Positions 7,622-16,058 of a DNA stretch of 64,000 bases are shown in pieces. The notes beneath the pieces are model-generated. The model had not been told where the DNA came from and did not search any database. It saw nothing but the letters and a program-made list of their open reading frames with translations. The first letter of the stretch is position 1; every line of letters starts with the position of its first letter. The DNA lies in assembly GCA_963530515.1 (NCBI GenBank), contig CAUSEC010000025.1:1-64000 (forward strand), in the 5' to 3' direction. Position numbers and translations under genes: made by a program. Source of the DNA: CBFFRJ01 sp963530515. Its GTDB lineage: Bacteria > Pseudomonadota > Gammaproteobacteria > Enterobacterales > Enterobacteriaceae.

Positions 7622-8347
7622 GTGATCATGGCCGATATCTTTGAGGAGAATTACCGCTGTTACGGCTATCGGCGCCTTCACGCGATGCTTCGCGGTAACA
7701 ACAGGGTTATTTCTGAAAAGGTTGTCCGCAGACTGATGGCAGAAGAGCAGCTCGTTGTTAAGCGCACCAGGCGACGACGATACAACTCTTACTGTGGCGA
7801 AATCGGCCCGGCACCGGAAAATTTACTCGCTTGGGATTTTAGTTCCTGCAGGCCAAATGAGAAGTGGCTGACCGATATTACGGAGTTCCAGCTTCCGGCT
7901 GGAAAAGTCTATCTGTCGCCGGTTATCGACTGCTTTGATGGCCTGGTTGTAAGCTGGTCGATAGGAACACGCCCGGACGCGACGCTGGTGAATACGATGC
8001 TCGATGACGCACTCGATACGCTCAACGAACATGATAAACCAGTGATACACAGCGATCGTGGTGGCCATTACCGGTGGCCGGGCTGGCTCGAGCGTATCAA
8101 CACCTCCGGACTTATAAGGTCCATGTCGCGCAAAGGATGCTCGTCGGATAATGCTGCGTGTGAAGGCTTCTTCGGGCGTATCAAAAACGAAATGTTCTAT
8201 GGCAGAGACTGGGCGGGTATCACGCTGGAAAAATTTATCTGCTTCCTGGACAGGTACATACGCTGGTATAACGAGAAACGTATCAAGCTATCATTAGGTG
8301 CAATGAGTCCTGTGAAGTACCGGCAGCATCTTGGGATCACAACATAA
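7622..8347 (+). CDS. IS3-family OrfB transposase (DDE)
   Basis: A 241-residue frame with the HTH_21 region (ENYRCYGYRRLHAMLRGN) and an rve-type integrase core. The catalytic residues are visible: Asp in KWLTDITEF, Asp in VIHSDRGGHYR and Glu in EGFFGRIKNEMF. In-frame codons continue upstream of the GTG at 7622 (KRLYDKYAVIR), which fits production of a fused OrfAB protein by -1 frameshifting. The pattern SMSRKGxxxDNA is typical of IS150-like elements. The catalytic core looks intact, but the element as a whole probably cannot move because its left end is gone. Confidence 0.88.
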   Translation: MIMADIFEENYRCYGYRRLHAMLRGNNRVISEKVVRRLMAEEQLVVKRTRRRRYNSYCGEIGPAPENLLAWDFSSCRPNEKWLTDITEFQLPAGKVYLSPVIDCFDGLVVSWSIGTRPDATLVNTMLDDALDTLNEHDKPVIHSDRGGHYRWPGWLERINTSGLIRSMSRKGCSSDNAACEGFFGRIKNEMFYGRDWAGITLEKFICFLDRYIRWYNEKRIKLSLGAMSPVKYRQHLGITT

Positions 8348-8500
8348 CAGTCCAGGAAAACATCCGCAGCCCCTGAGACGACAATAACGCTTTGTGCTGA
8401 CAATACAGGTGCGCATAACAAAGATTATGTTAAATTCAATGGTAAAATCATTATAAATCAATATCTTAAATATCGAACAAGCCCCTTTCTTCCTCAAACC

Positions 8501-8869
8501 TCACTGTGGTAACTTTAAAAACAATGTCCGTTCCTGAGTTTGTGATGCCTTAAAGCCATGGTAAAGATAAAAGTTTTTGGCTTCTTCAGTCAGTGCATGA
8601 ACCATAATCGCACGGACTCCAATATTCTCAGCTACACGGTAACAGCGCAGAACTGCATCATGCAGTAAATCGGCCCCGAGCCCTTGGCCACGGTATGAAA
8701 CATCAACTGCCAGGCGAGCAAGTATGATTACGGGAATTGGATCTGGCATATTGCGCCTGAGGCTTCCCATTGCTTCCACGTGGTTAACGCTGCCGGTGGC
8801 CAGAGAGTAAAAACCGACAACCTGTTTAGTGTCTCTTTTACAAACGACGAACGTTCGTGCTGCACCAAG
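8501..8869 (-). pseudogene. TacT-like GNAT toxin, 5' end removed by an IS
   Basis: The frame reads GAARTFVVCKRDTKQVVGFY, then SLATGSVNHVEAMGSL and the acetyl-CoA-binding segment LAVDVSYRGQGLGADLL, and ends YLYHGFKASQTQERTLFLKL. This is the carboxy two-thirds of a GNAT-family acetyltransferase toxin of the TacT/AtaT type, which acetylates charged tRNAs and is normally paired with a DUF1778 (RHH) antitoxin. The first 45 or so residues and the antitoxin gene are missing. The frame stops exactly where the terminal repeat of the following IS begins (8870), and the other side of the IS does not continue the gene. It should be inactive. Confidence 0.8.
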
Positions 8870-8898
8870 TGACCTGCCCCCACGATTAGATACAACAC

Positions 8899-9732
8899 TC
8901 AGTTAGTAACGTCGGAATCTTCATTCTCAGAATGACCCTTTCTCCAGCCCGCTGCAAATTCAGACGGTGTCTGATAATTCAGCGTGGAGTGCGGGCGGCA
9001 TTCGTTATAATCCTGCCGCCAGTCATTAATAATTTTCCTGGCATGAACGATATCGCTGAACCAGTGCTCATTCAAACATTCATCGCGAAATCGTCCGTTA
9101 AAGCTCTCAATAAATCCGTTCTGCGTTGGCTTGCCCGGCTGGATTAAGCGCAACTCAACACCATGCTCAAAGGCCCATTGATCCAGTGCACGGCAAGTGA
9201 ACTCCGGCCCCTGGTCAGTTCTTATCGTCGCCGGATAGCCTCGAAACAGTGCAATGCTGTCCAGAATACGCGTGACCTGAACGCCTGAAATCCCAAAGGC
9301 AACAGTGACCGTCAGGCATTCCTTTGTGAAATCATCGACGCAGGTAAGACACTTGATCCTGCGACCGGTGGAAAGTGCGTCCATGACGAAATCCATCGAC
9401 CAGGTCAGATTGGGCGCCGCCGGACGGAGCAGCGGCAGACGTTCTGTTGCCAGCCCTTTACGACGTCTTCTGCGTTTTACGCCCAGGCCACTGAGGTGAT
9501 AAAGCCGGTACACGCGCTTATGATTAACATGAAGCCCTTCACGGCGCAGCAACTGCCAAATACGACGGTAGCCAAAACGCCTGCGCTCCAGTGCCAGCTC
9601 AGTGATGCGCCCTGATAAATGCGCATCAGCAGCCGGACGGTGAGCCTCATAGCGGCAGGTCGACAGGGATAAACCTGTAAGCCTGCAGGCACGACGTTGC
9701 GACAGACCGGTCGCATCACACATCAACATCAC
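8899..9732 (-). CDS. IS407-like OrfB transposase
   Basis: A 277-residue DDE transposase. It begins with an HTH (CDATGLSQRRACRLTGLSLS), then HTH_21 (ERRRFGYRRIWQLLRREGL). The rve core has Asp in TWSMDFVMDAL, Asp in IRTDQGPEFTC and Glu in GFIESFNGRFRDECLNEHWF. The end YNECRPHSTLNYQTPSEFAA is typical of the IS3 family. The frame is -1 relative to orfA, so the active OrfAB protein is expected from programmed frameshifting. No disabling mutation is evident. Confidence 0.92.
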   Translation of the reverse strand: MMLMCDATGLSQRRACRLTGLSLSTCRYEAHRPAADAHLSGRITELALERRRFGYRRIWQLLRREGLHVNHKRVYRLYHLSGLGVKRRRRRKGLATERLPLLRPAAPNLTWSMDFVMDALSTGRRIKCLTCVDDFTKECLTVTVAFGISGVQVTRILDSIALFRGYPATIRTDQGPEFTCRALDQWAFEHGVELRLIQPGKPTQNGFIESFNGRFRDECLNEHWFSDIVHARKIINDWRQDYNECRPHSTLNYQTPSEFAAGWRKGHSENEDSDVTN

Positions 9733-9755
9733 GGCTTCCCGCTTCTGGTCTGTCG

Positions 9756-10019
9756 TCAGTACTTTCGCCCAAGAGCCACCTGAAGCGCCTCTTTATCCAG
9801 CATGGCTTCGGCAAGCAGCTTCTTGAGTCTGGCGTTCTCTTCCTCAAGCGACTTCAGGCGCTTAACCTCAGGCACCTCCATACCGCCATACTTCTTACGC
9901 CATGTGTAAAAGGTGGCGTCGGAAATGGCGTGCTTACGGCAGAGCTCACGGGCAGAAACGCCGGCTTCGGCCTCGCGGAGAATACATATGATCTGTTCGT
10001 CGGAAAAACGCTTCTTCAT
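9756..10019 (-). CDS. IS407-like OrfA
   Basis: An 87-residue protein with an HTH_Tnp_1 domain (MKKRFSDEQIICILREAEAG, then SARELCRKHAISDATFYTWR) and a leucine-rich helix (LKSLEEENARLKKLLAEAML) used for dimerisation. The start is about 70 bases inside the element's terminal repeat, with GGGGATG-type purine-rich sequence just upstream. The protein is the normal length for this family and supplies DNA binding to the frameshifted OrfAB. Confidence 0.92.
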   Translation of the reverse strand: MKKRFSDEQIICILREAEAGVSARELCRKHAISDATFYTWRKKYGGMEVPEVKRLKSLEEENARLKKLLAEAMLDKEALQVALGRKY

Positions 10020-10090
10020 GGGGATGTCCTCATGTGGCTTATGAAGACATTACTAACATCGGGGTGTACTAATCAACGGGGAGCAGGTCA

Positions 10091-10660
10091 GAGTCAATAG
10101 CCGATTTAGGTCACAGCACTCAATCTGTAATGTTTCCAGCACTACATTAGTCAGCCTTGTAACAAGCAGCAGGTAACACCTGTCGCAACTTACTGCGGTG
10201 GTATAGCTGATGCCTTCCATTCAACATGCAATCAATGTTCAGCAATCTGCAGCAAGATGTTGTTTGATATAGCTGTCCATATATCGGTTACGCTGACTTT
10301 AAATATATCTTTAATTTTTATTTATTTGGTTTGATTGGCTGGGTTTTTAATTAATGTTTGAATTTATATTCCAATCTTGATCTGTTTGTAAGATTTAAAT
10401 ACTAGTAAATGCTGCGTGGGTAGCAACCTGAATCTTACCATTTTTACTTTAATGGCAGGTCTCATTTGATCATTTTGCATGATCAACTTAGGCGGTTTTA
10501 TCGGAGCATCTTACAAAGACTACACCATCAATCGTTTCCTCCCCTCTAGTTCGCAACTGAAGTGAATTGTCAAGACAATTTCTAGAGCGATCTTTTGCCT
10601 GCACTTTGTGGCCCTATACAGCCAGTATCTTGCGAAAGGGCGGCACATCAGGAGAACAGT
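10091..10660. other. AT-rich intergenic region, no gene seen
   Basis: This 570-base stretch between the IS and the AlpA-like gene becomes strongly AT-rich after about 10250, like the two genes at 10.9-13.0 kb. I see no convincing open frame, tRNA or repeat. It probably holds the promoter of the AlpA-like gene, which I cannot place. Confidence 0.4.
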
Positions 10661-10852
10661 GTGGAAAGAAGTGAAAACAATGACATGCAACTTGTAGATA
10701 TGAAGTGGATCGCAGCAACGCTGAAAGTCACTGATAAATGGATTTATAAGCAAATTCAGGACGGAAAATTTATGAAGCCAATAAAACTTGGCAGAAGTTC
10801 TCGTTGGAGGCTAAGTGACATACACGAATGGTTGGAAAACCGCGTGAAGTGA
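10661..10852 (+). CDS. AlpA-like helix-turn-helix regulator
   Basis: A 63-residue protein of the AlpA/excisionase kind: an HTH (KWIAATLKVTDKWIYKQIQD), a wing (GKFMKPIKLGRSSRWRLSDI) and a terminal helix HEWLENRV. Such proteins activate the integrase gene or direct excision in P4- and CP4-type islands. The GTG at 10661 has GGAG at 10651-10654, a good spacing; an ATG at 10685 is an alternative. The gene is followed within 16 bases by the zinc-knuckle/HNH-like gene, so the two may be cotranscribed. Confidence 0.75.
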   Translation: MERSENNDMQLVDMKWIAATLKVTDKWIYKQIQDGKFMKPIKLGRSSRWRLSDIHEWLENRVK

Positions 10853-10868
10853 ACATGGACGGTATGTA

Positions 10869-12080
10869 ATGGCAATATGTTGCAGAAAAGGGTGCAAAGA
10901 GAATATAGCATCTATTAGCTATGAATATGGTGTCAGGCTTTGTTATATCCACTTTAATAGACGGAAGGAATTGAGCCGAAAAAGGAATGTAAAGAAAGAC
11001 ATTCGCTGTAAAGTTTGTGGTGCTAATTTCTCTGAAACGAGAAATAATAAATTTTGCTCAAATAAATGCAAAGGGATTGGTATGAGAACCCTTAAGGATT
11101 CTGATAAAACTGAAATCCATAATCACTCGTACTGGCTTAACACAGAGGGGTTTATTAAAAACAATCCATTGCAATTGAATTCAATTAACGGTCTTGAGGA
11201 TATCGCCAACATCATTTCACTATACCGAATTAAATCCCGATTACAGATTCCATGTAGCCATTTTTTGAAAAAGAAAATACGAGGCAACTGCAAAAAAAAT
11301 GAACACAAACTAACTCCATTTATTAAGCTGGATTTAAGTCATAAGTATCCAAATTCAAAAGGAGGGATGAATGTACCAGAGAACATTATGATTGCACCTT
11401 CATTTATAAACAAAATGAATAAAGATAAAATCCCTGAAAATGATGCTTTTGAGATGTTTAATGGTCATTCTCTAAGTAAGAAAAGGAAGGATATGCCGCA
11501 TAGTCTCATCAATTCTATCGTTAGAAATTATTCAGACGATGAAGTTAATGCATTGTTTTGTAAAATTGGCAAGCTGCCAAGAATAAAAAATGGACAAAGC
11601 AGATGTTTAAATGCTGACGCAGTTTTCAACCAGGTTTTTATTTTTGATCTATTGAATGCGGAACTGATTCGCTTAAAAGAAAGAACCATCCTTTATTGTC
11701 TGAAATACATATGTAAGCTTTTTCGAAACAAAATAATTAAGTTTAAAGGTAAGCGTGTCACTTTTATTACCTGCTACTTTGATATGATTGCACTTGCTTT
11801 CTTTCATGCTTATTTGCGAGGCGATCCTGAACGCTTTTTATCCAGAATTAAGAGGTTCGTGTGGGTAATGGAAAATGGGAAGAAAACAATGTTAAGGGTA
11901 CGTGCGCTTTTTTCTTCACTATCTCTGTTTAGGCGGTATTGTAAAAAACACCTGTCAATATCTGTTAGCGATCCTGCGTCTGCTAAAGAGAGTATATTAG
12001 ACATTTATGCGAAGTTTTTTGCGGTTAAACCCTCCTACATTTCCGATGAGGGCTATCCTAGGTGGATTCGCAAATGCTAG
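10869..12080 (+). CDS. Unknown protein with two zinc knuckles and an HNH-like core
   Basis: A 403-residue protein I cannot assign to a named family. Near the N-terminus are two likely zinc sites: CCRKGC...LCYIHF (residues 4-29), and CKVCG with a later FCSNKC (about residues 48-70). Around residues 155-185 the segment KLDLSHKYPNSKGGMNVPEN, followed by IMIAPSFINKMNKDK, resembles a beta-beta-alpha metal (HNH) core: an Asp/His pair, a GG turn, N in PEN and a final N...K. The rest is basic and without clear motifs. The base composition is much more AT-rich than its neighbours, as for cargo genes of phage satellites. Its stop overlaps the stop of the convergent gene by four bases. A nuclease role is inference. 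Confidence 0.6.
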   Translation: MAICCRKGCKENIASISYEYGVRLCYIHFNRRKELSRKRNVKKDIRCKVCGANFSETRNNKFCSNKCKGIGMRTLKDSDKTEIHNHSYWLNTEGFIKNNPLQLNSINGLEDIANIISLYRIKSRLQIPCSHFLKKKIRGNCKKNEHKLTPFIKLDLSHKYPNSKGGMNVPENIMIAPSFINKMNKDKIPENDAFEMFNGHSLSKKRKDMPHSLINSIVRNYSDDEVNALFCKIGKLPRIKNGQSRCLNADAVFNQVFIFDLLNAELIRLKERTILYCLKYICKLFRNKIIKFKGKRVTFITCYFDMIALAFFHAYLRGDPERFLSRIKRFVWVMENGKKTMLRVRALFSSLSLFRRYCKKHLSISVSDPASAKESILDIYAKFFAVKPSYISDEGYPRWIRKC

Positions 12081-13036
12081 TGAGGTGTGAATTCATTATT
12101 ATCAAGTTCATCGCTAAGTATATCCATGAAATAATCGATCGCGTTCTTGATATTACGCAACTCAGTGCCTGAGGAATTAAGTGAGTTGTTTATTTCAGTG
12201 TTTTTTAAGATTACGCCTTTAGCTGCGCTCAATATTAAAGCATCGATGATAACGAATGTGTCAAGTGTGAGCAATTTCCTTTTTATTGTTTCAAAACTCA
12301 GCCAATTATCTATATCATTTTGCACTTGTTTTGGATATGACTGCCTTTCGAGTTTGATGATGCCTGCAATTTGGCTGGAGAGAATATAATCAGAGTAACG
12401 AAGATCAATTGTAATCCATAAATTAGATAAAGAGGCCATTTCAGTTGAGTAAGGATAATTATCTGGAATGATTTGGCTGGTCAGATGATTGATTTTATTA
12501 AAAACAGAGCTTAACTCAGGATTGGCGCTTCGGGCATTAGGGTAATCATTAGGAGTGAAGGGGAAGCATGCATGGCATGCTTCAAGAAAACGCATGTGCT
12601 CCTTTATACTGGGATGTGCATTTCTGGATTCATTAAAAATCCTTTCAAAGGTAAGTTTTTGCACAGCCTGTCTGGGGTTTTGTTTCCAGATAATTAAATC
12701 CACATTGTCTTGCTTTAAAATATCAAGGTTTTCGATGCGTGTTGACAACGTTTTTAACTTTTCCTTATTTGAATCGTTTTGCATGAATTTGTTTCGCAGA
12801 GTTCTCTTTTGGCTGTCAGAAAGCTTTTTATTATCAAACTCCATGCTGTTTATTTCCATGCGTTTGATTGCTCTTTCACAGTTAAAGAATAACTCTCTGC
12901 AGTAGAATGCATTCATTAACTCTTCTTTTTTATAGGTTGATATACGCCTGGAGTATAGTGCTTTGTTCTTTTTAATGAATTCCAGAACTTCTTTTTTTGC
13001 TTTTTCTTGATTGTGACTTTTCATTTTTTTATTCAC
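12077..13036 (-). CDS. Unknown AT-rich island protein
   Basis: A 319-residue, lysine-rich, mostly helical protein with no motif I recognise. Its only striking feature is a CHACFPF segment near the middle. It is convergent with the HNH-like gene, with stops overlapping by four bases, and has the same low GC content, so the two were probably acquired together. The start may be the GTG at 13036 or the ATG at 13024; neither has a strong ribosome-binding site. The pairing and island position would suit a defence or anti-phage cargo, but nothing in the sequence proves it. Confidence 0.55.
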   Translation of the reverse strand: MNKKMKSHNQEKAKKEVLEFIKKNKALYSRRISTYKKEELMNAFYCRELFFNCERAIKRMEINSMEFDNKKLSDSQKRTLRNKFMQNDSNKEKLKTLSTRIENLDILKQDNVDLIIWKQNPRQAVQKLTFERIFNESRNAHPSIKEHMRFLEACHACFPFTPNDYPNARSANPELSSVFNKINHLTSQIIPDNYPYSTEMASLSNLWITIDLRYSDYILSSQIAGIIKLERQSYPKQVQNDIDNWLSFETIKRKLLTLDTFVIIDALILSAAKGVILKNTEINNSLNSSGTELRNIKNAIDYFMDILSDELDNNEFTPH

Positions 13037-13117
13037 GATTTAAATTTTCTTTAAATATATATCACCAGATTGACAGAGGCAAGCGATGCATTCTTAATCA
13101 ATTGATAAGGTGACATA

Positions 13118-14002
13118 ATGAAATGCAATAAAGAATTAAATCAGCTGTATTCGCCACTTAGTCTGCTGCCCAGCAATGTTGCAGAGGAAGTCACTAAACG
13201 TCTGCACGACATTATTCATTACCAGCCCATCATCGGCATAATGGGAAAGACTGGTGCTGGGAAGTCGAGTTTGTGTAACGCACTGTTTCGCAGCACGGTC
13301 TCGGCCGTCAGTCATACCACTGCGTGTACCCGTGAGCCACAGCGTTTTACGCTGCAGGCAGGTGAACGCCAGGTGACGCTGATTGATCTGCCCGGGGTGG
13401 GCGAAAGCCCGGAGCGGGATGAAGAGTATCAGGCACTGTATCAACGTATCTGGCCGGAGCTGGACCTGGTGCTCTGGCTGATTAAAGCCGATGACCGGGC
13501 ACTGACCCCCGACTGTGATTTTTATTTTCGGATGCTGTCACCAGGCAGTGCTGGGAGGGATAAGGTGCTGTTTGTCCTGACCCAAGCCGATAAAATCGAG
13601 CCTTCCCGTGAATGGAGCGGCTTTCTTAATCAACCTTCAGAGCAACAGTTAAAACACCTGAAGGAAAAGCAGCGCGCGGTGTGCTCGTTATTCAACCACC
13701 CGGCACTCCCGGTGATCACCGTATCAGCAGCCACTGGCTGGCATCTGCCTGAGCTGGTGGAGGTGCTGTTTCGCTCACTGCCTGCCCGCGCCAGCAGTGC
13801 CGTCAGTTCGGTCATCAGACCACAATACCGCACGCAAAAAATTGAGGCGCAGGCGCAACAGGATTTTGGCGATACGGTCAGCGACGTGATGACACACACC
13901 CTGTCGGAGCTGTCCCTTCCCTCCGCAGTGAATGCGGTGGTCAGTACCGTGATTAGTGCGGTGGTCTCTGTTGCCCGCAGTGTCTGGCGGTTTTTCTTCT
14001 GA
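13118..14002 (+). CDS. YfjP/YeeP-like GTPase of CP4-type prophages
   Basis: A 294-residue GTPase of the family found in E. coli CP4 prophages (YeeP, YfjP, YkfA). The G1 loop GKTGAGKSSLCNALF lies near residues 43-57, a switch Thr in HTTACTREP near 67, G3 DLPGVGES near 90, G4 as TQADK near 152 (Gln replacing the usual Lys) and G5 VSAATGW near 205. The carboxy end is hydrophobic (NAVVSTVISAVVSVARSVW), suggesting membrane association. AAGG lies seven bases before the ATG. In CP4 elements this gene stands before a regulator and the YkfF/YafX/RadC block, as here. The cellular role is not established. Confidence 0.87.
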   Translation: MKCNKELNQLYSPLSLLPSNVAEEVTKRLHDIIHYQPIIGIMGKTGAGKSSLCNALFRSTVSAVSHTTACTREPQRFTLQAGERQVTLIDLPGVGESPERDEEYQALYQRIWPELDLVLWLIKADDRALTPDCDFYFRMLSPGSAGRDKVLFVLTQADKIEPSREWSGFLNQPSEQQLKHLKEKQRAVCSLFNHPALPVITVSAATGWHLPELVEVLFRSLPARASSAVSSVIRPQYRTQKIEAQAQQDFGDTVSDVMTHTLSELSLPSAVNAVVSTVISAVVSVARSVWRFFF

Positions 14003-14262
14003 CGGCTGAAATGCCGTTATCCCGTGAGCAAATGCACCACTATGTGTGCACCTTGCATTCGCTCTCCGTTTGCCGGACACACCCTGTCCATTTTAGGTGT
14101 GGTGTATCCGGTTAAAAAACAGACTGAATACAGTCAGTGCCGCAGCCCGTACGGTACTGACGGGTGATAAAAATATTTTTCGCCCTGTCCATACCCTGAC
14201 CCTCCCCCTGTTTACAGTAATCACATCTTTTTCAATACGTTCATCACGATGGAGAACATGCC

Positions 14263-15000
14263 ATGTCACAGACTGAGCACCGCTATGACCGACTGGCGGT
14301 CAGACTGTCTCTCATTATCAGTCGTCTGCTGGCAGGCGAAACACTGAGCGTGAAGACACTGGCAGTCGAGTTTGGTGTCTCGGTACGCACCCTGCGCCGC
14401 GATTTTCGTGAGCGGCTGATATATCTGAACCTTGAGTACCGTCATGGGCACTGCCGATTGTTGTCAGATCCCGGTATGGCACAGCGTGCCCCGGGAACCC
14501 TGTGCTTTATGCGCAATGTTGGGCTTCAGCAGGTGTTTCCAGAAACGGACCTTCGCTTGGTAAACACGCTAACGGACAGTGAGGATATCTCATCCTGTCT
14601 GGTCTGGCAGGAGGACGCCGAAAGCGCCCCCGTCCGCCCCGGTCTCTTTTCCCGACTGGTCGATACCATCATTCAGCAGCAGTGCATCCGGGAACTGGCT
14701 GACGGTGTGCGGGCTGAACACCTGGCACCGTACCGGCTTATTTTCCTTGAGGGAGCGTTGTATCTGGTCGGTGAGCAGCACGGAAGGATCGTTGTTCTGC
14801 CGCTGTCCGGGATCACCGCCATCACCGTCCTGAGTGAGGGCTTCGAGCGTCGTGATACGGTATGTCAACTCACCCGTCAGGTGGCCTTCATCCGGGCGCT
14901 GCCTCATTTCCCGGTCATGCACGACGTGATGGCTGCATCCCATTCTGCGCCACCTTTAACAGAGGAGAAGAGCCCTGCTGCAACTAACACGACGGGGTGA
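14263..15000 (+). CDS. HTH-WYL transcriptional regulator of the CP4-type island
   Basis: A 245-residue regulator. An amino-terminal DeoR/HTH_11 domain (LSVKTLAVEFGVSVRTLRRD near residues 28-47) is followed by a WYL-type domain (about 135-215: APYRLIFLEGALYLVGEQHG and later IVVLPLSGITAITVL). WYL domains sense nucleotides or nucleic acid and often control phage-defence or island genes. The protein resembles YafY/YfjR of E. coli CP4 prophages. It follows the GTPase gene after a 260-base gap that probably holds its promoter. The last 25 residues are polar and may be disordered. A GGAGAA sequence lies before the ATG. Confidence 0.82.
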   Translation: MSQTEHRYDRLAVRLSLIISRLLAGETLSVKTLAVEFGVSVRTLRRDFRERLIYLNLEYRHGHCRLLSDPGMAQRAPGTLCFMRNVGLQQVFPETDLRLVNTLTDSEDISSCLVWQEDAESAPVRPGLFSRLVDTIIQQQCIRELADGVRAEHLAPYRLIFLEGALYLVGEQHGRIVVLPLSGITAITVLSEGFERRDTVCQLTRQVAFIRALPHFPVMHDVMAASHSAPPLTEEKSPAATNTTG

Positions 15001-15056
15001 CCATCAGGCCATCCCTTTCATTGTTGTCTATTACCTACTTAATAAGGAAACACCGT

Positions 15057-15218
15057 ATGCATCCGCGTTATCGTCGCATGATTGCCAGCGCCCTGCCGGG
15101 CAGAACGACCAAAGGCAAGCGAGCTCATACCCGTGCGGTAAAGGGGATTGACGGGGACGTGAAGCTCAACCGGGCGCTCTGGGTCATGGCGGAGAATATG
15201 CTGCACCTAGCGTCCTGA
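15057..15218 (+). CDS. Small basic CP4-type island protein
   Basis: A 53-residue, strongly basic protein (HPRYRRMIASALPGRTTKGK and so on) of the small conserved hypothetical type found between the WYL regulator and YkfF in CP4-like islands. ATG 15057 is chosen because AAGGA lies eight bases upstream; a longer in-frame start at 14997 overlaps the end of the regulator gene. No function is known to me. The charge suggests nucleic-acid binding. Confidence 0.6.
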   Translation: MHPRYRRMIASALPGRTTKGKRAHTRAVKGIDGDVKLNRALWVMAENMLHLAS

Positions 15219-15241
15219 CACGCTGACTATCCGGAGTCACC

Positions 15242-15481
15242 ATGACTGAATCGTTAACCCTGCCTCCCGGTTCGTTCTCACGTCAGCAGGCCGAAACCCT
15301 TATCCGTCTGTACCGTAATATCACCATTGAAGACGACCAGGGCAGTCACTTCCGCCTGGTGGTTCGCGACACCGAAGGCCGGACGGTCTGGCGGGCATGG
15401 AACTTTGAACCGGATGCCGGTGAAGGTCTTAACGGCTACATCCGGCAGTATGGCATCCACAAAGACACCGTTACCCGCTGA
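15242..15481 (+). CDS. ykfF: YkfF-like DUF905 protein
   Basis: A 79-residue protein of the DUF905/YkfF family, recognised from the conserved centre NITIEDDQGSHFRLVVRDTE, followed by GRTVWRAWNFEPDAGEGLN. Members occur in CP4-type prophages and many conjugative plasmids, next to antirestriction genes, as here. CCGGAG precedes the ATG. The gene is followed by a strong Rho-independent terminator. Function unknown. Confidence 0.88.
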   Translation: MTESLTLPPGSFSRQQAETLIRLYRNITIEDDQGSHFRLVVRDTEGRTVWRAWNFEPDAGEGLNGYIRQYGIHKDTVTR

Positions 15482-15539
15482 CCCCGAAGCATTTACCCGC
15501 GACATCTCACCTTCCCGAACACGCTTTGTTAACCCCATA

Positions 15540-15566
15540 CGCCAGCCCTCGCCGCTGGCGTTTTTT
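15540..15566 (+). terminator. Rho-independent terminator after ykfF
   Basis: A perfect seven-base stem (CGCCAGC at 15540-15546, GCTGGCG at 15554-15560) with a seven-base loop is followed by six T residues. It separates the regulator/ykfF transcript from the antirestriction gene, although the latter's ribosome-binding site lies only a few bases further on. Confidence 0.8.
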
Positions 15567-15584
15567 ATTGACGGAGACATATCC

Positions 15585-16043
15585 ATGACAACGCAGACGC
15601 AGTACGACCTCGCACCCGCTAACCAACCCGAATTTGAACTGACCGTCACGCCAGTCCCCGATGAACAGCGTATCGATTTCTGGCCGCAACACTTCGGCAG
15701 CATACCGCAGTGGCTAACCTTGGAGCCGCATATCTTCGCCTGGATGGACCGCTTCTGTACGACCTACGGCGGTGGTATCTGGTCGTTCCACACCCTGAGC
15801 AACAGCGGGGCATTTATGGCCCCCGAGTATGACAGTGACGATAAATGGCATCTGTTTAACTGTCTGAATGGCAACGATGCAGATATGAGTGCAGAAGCCG
15901 CCGGTATCGCGGTCTGCCTGATTGAATACAGCCACCATGCCTGTCGCACCGAATGCGATGCAATGACCGCACACTTCTACCGCCTGCGGGACTACGCCCT
16001 GCAGCATCCTGAAGCCCACGCCATTCTGCGTATCATCGACTGA
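15585..16043 (+). CDS. yafX: Antirestriction protein, KlcA/ArdB (YafX) family
   Basis: A 152-residue protein of the ArdB/KlcA/YafX family, which inhibits type I restriction enzymes without mimicking DNA charge. Diagnostic stretches are RIDFWPQHFGSIPQWLTLEP, MDRFCTTYGGGIWSFHTLSN, GAFMAPE and LFNCLNGNDADMSAEAAGIA. The ATG at 15585 is preceded by ACGGAGACAT. It is full length and looks intact. Its presence a few kilobases from a wrecked type I restriction locus is notable, though CP4-type islands carry it regardless. Confidence 0.92.
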   Translation: MTTQTQYDLAPANQPEFELTVTPVPDEQRIDFWPQHFGSIPQWLTLEPHIFAWMDRFCTTYGGGIWSFHTLSNSGAFMAPEYDSDDKWHLFNCLNGNDADMSAEAAGIAVCLIEYSHHACRTECDAMTAHFYRLRDYALQHPEAHAILRIID

Positions 16044-16058
16044 CCGGAGGAACAACGA

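Larger units (their letters stand above)
7160..8347 (+). mobile_element. IS3-family element (IS150-like), 5' end missing
   Basis: The two transposase frames orfA and orfB occupy this span. The left inverted repeat and the start codon of orfA are not visible: orfA homology begins abruptly at CFSPEERSQAVRELC next to the truncated membrane-protein gene. The element is therefore probably truncated at its left end. I could not define a right inverted repeat in the 150 bases after orfB. The borders given are those of recognisable coding sequence. Confidence 0.75.
8870..10090 (-). mobile_element. IS3-family element (IS407-like), 1221 bp, complete
   Basis: Imperfect terminal inverted repeats are visible: TGACCTGCCCCCACGATTAG at 8870, and on the minus strand from 10090 TGACCTGCTCCCCGTTGATT. 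Both orfA and orfB lie inside on the minus strand. The four bases outside each end (CAAG and GAGT) differ, so there is no target-site duplication. Since the GNAT gene does not resume on the far side, the element probably caused an adjacent deletion or was left by recombination between two copies. Confidence 0.88.
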
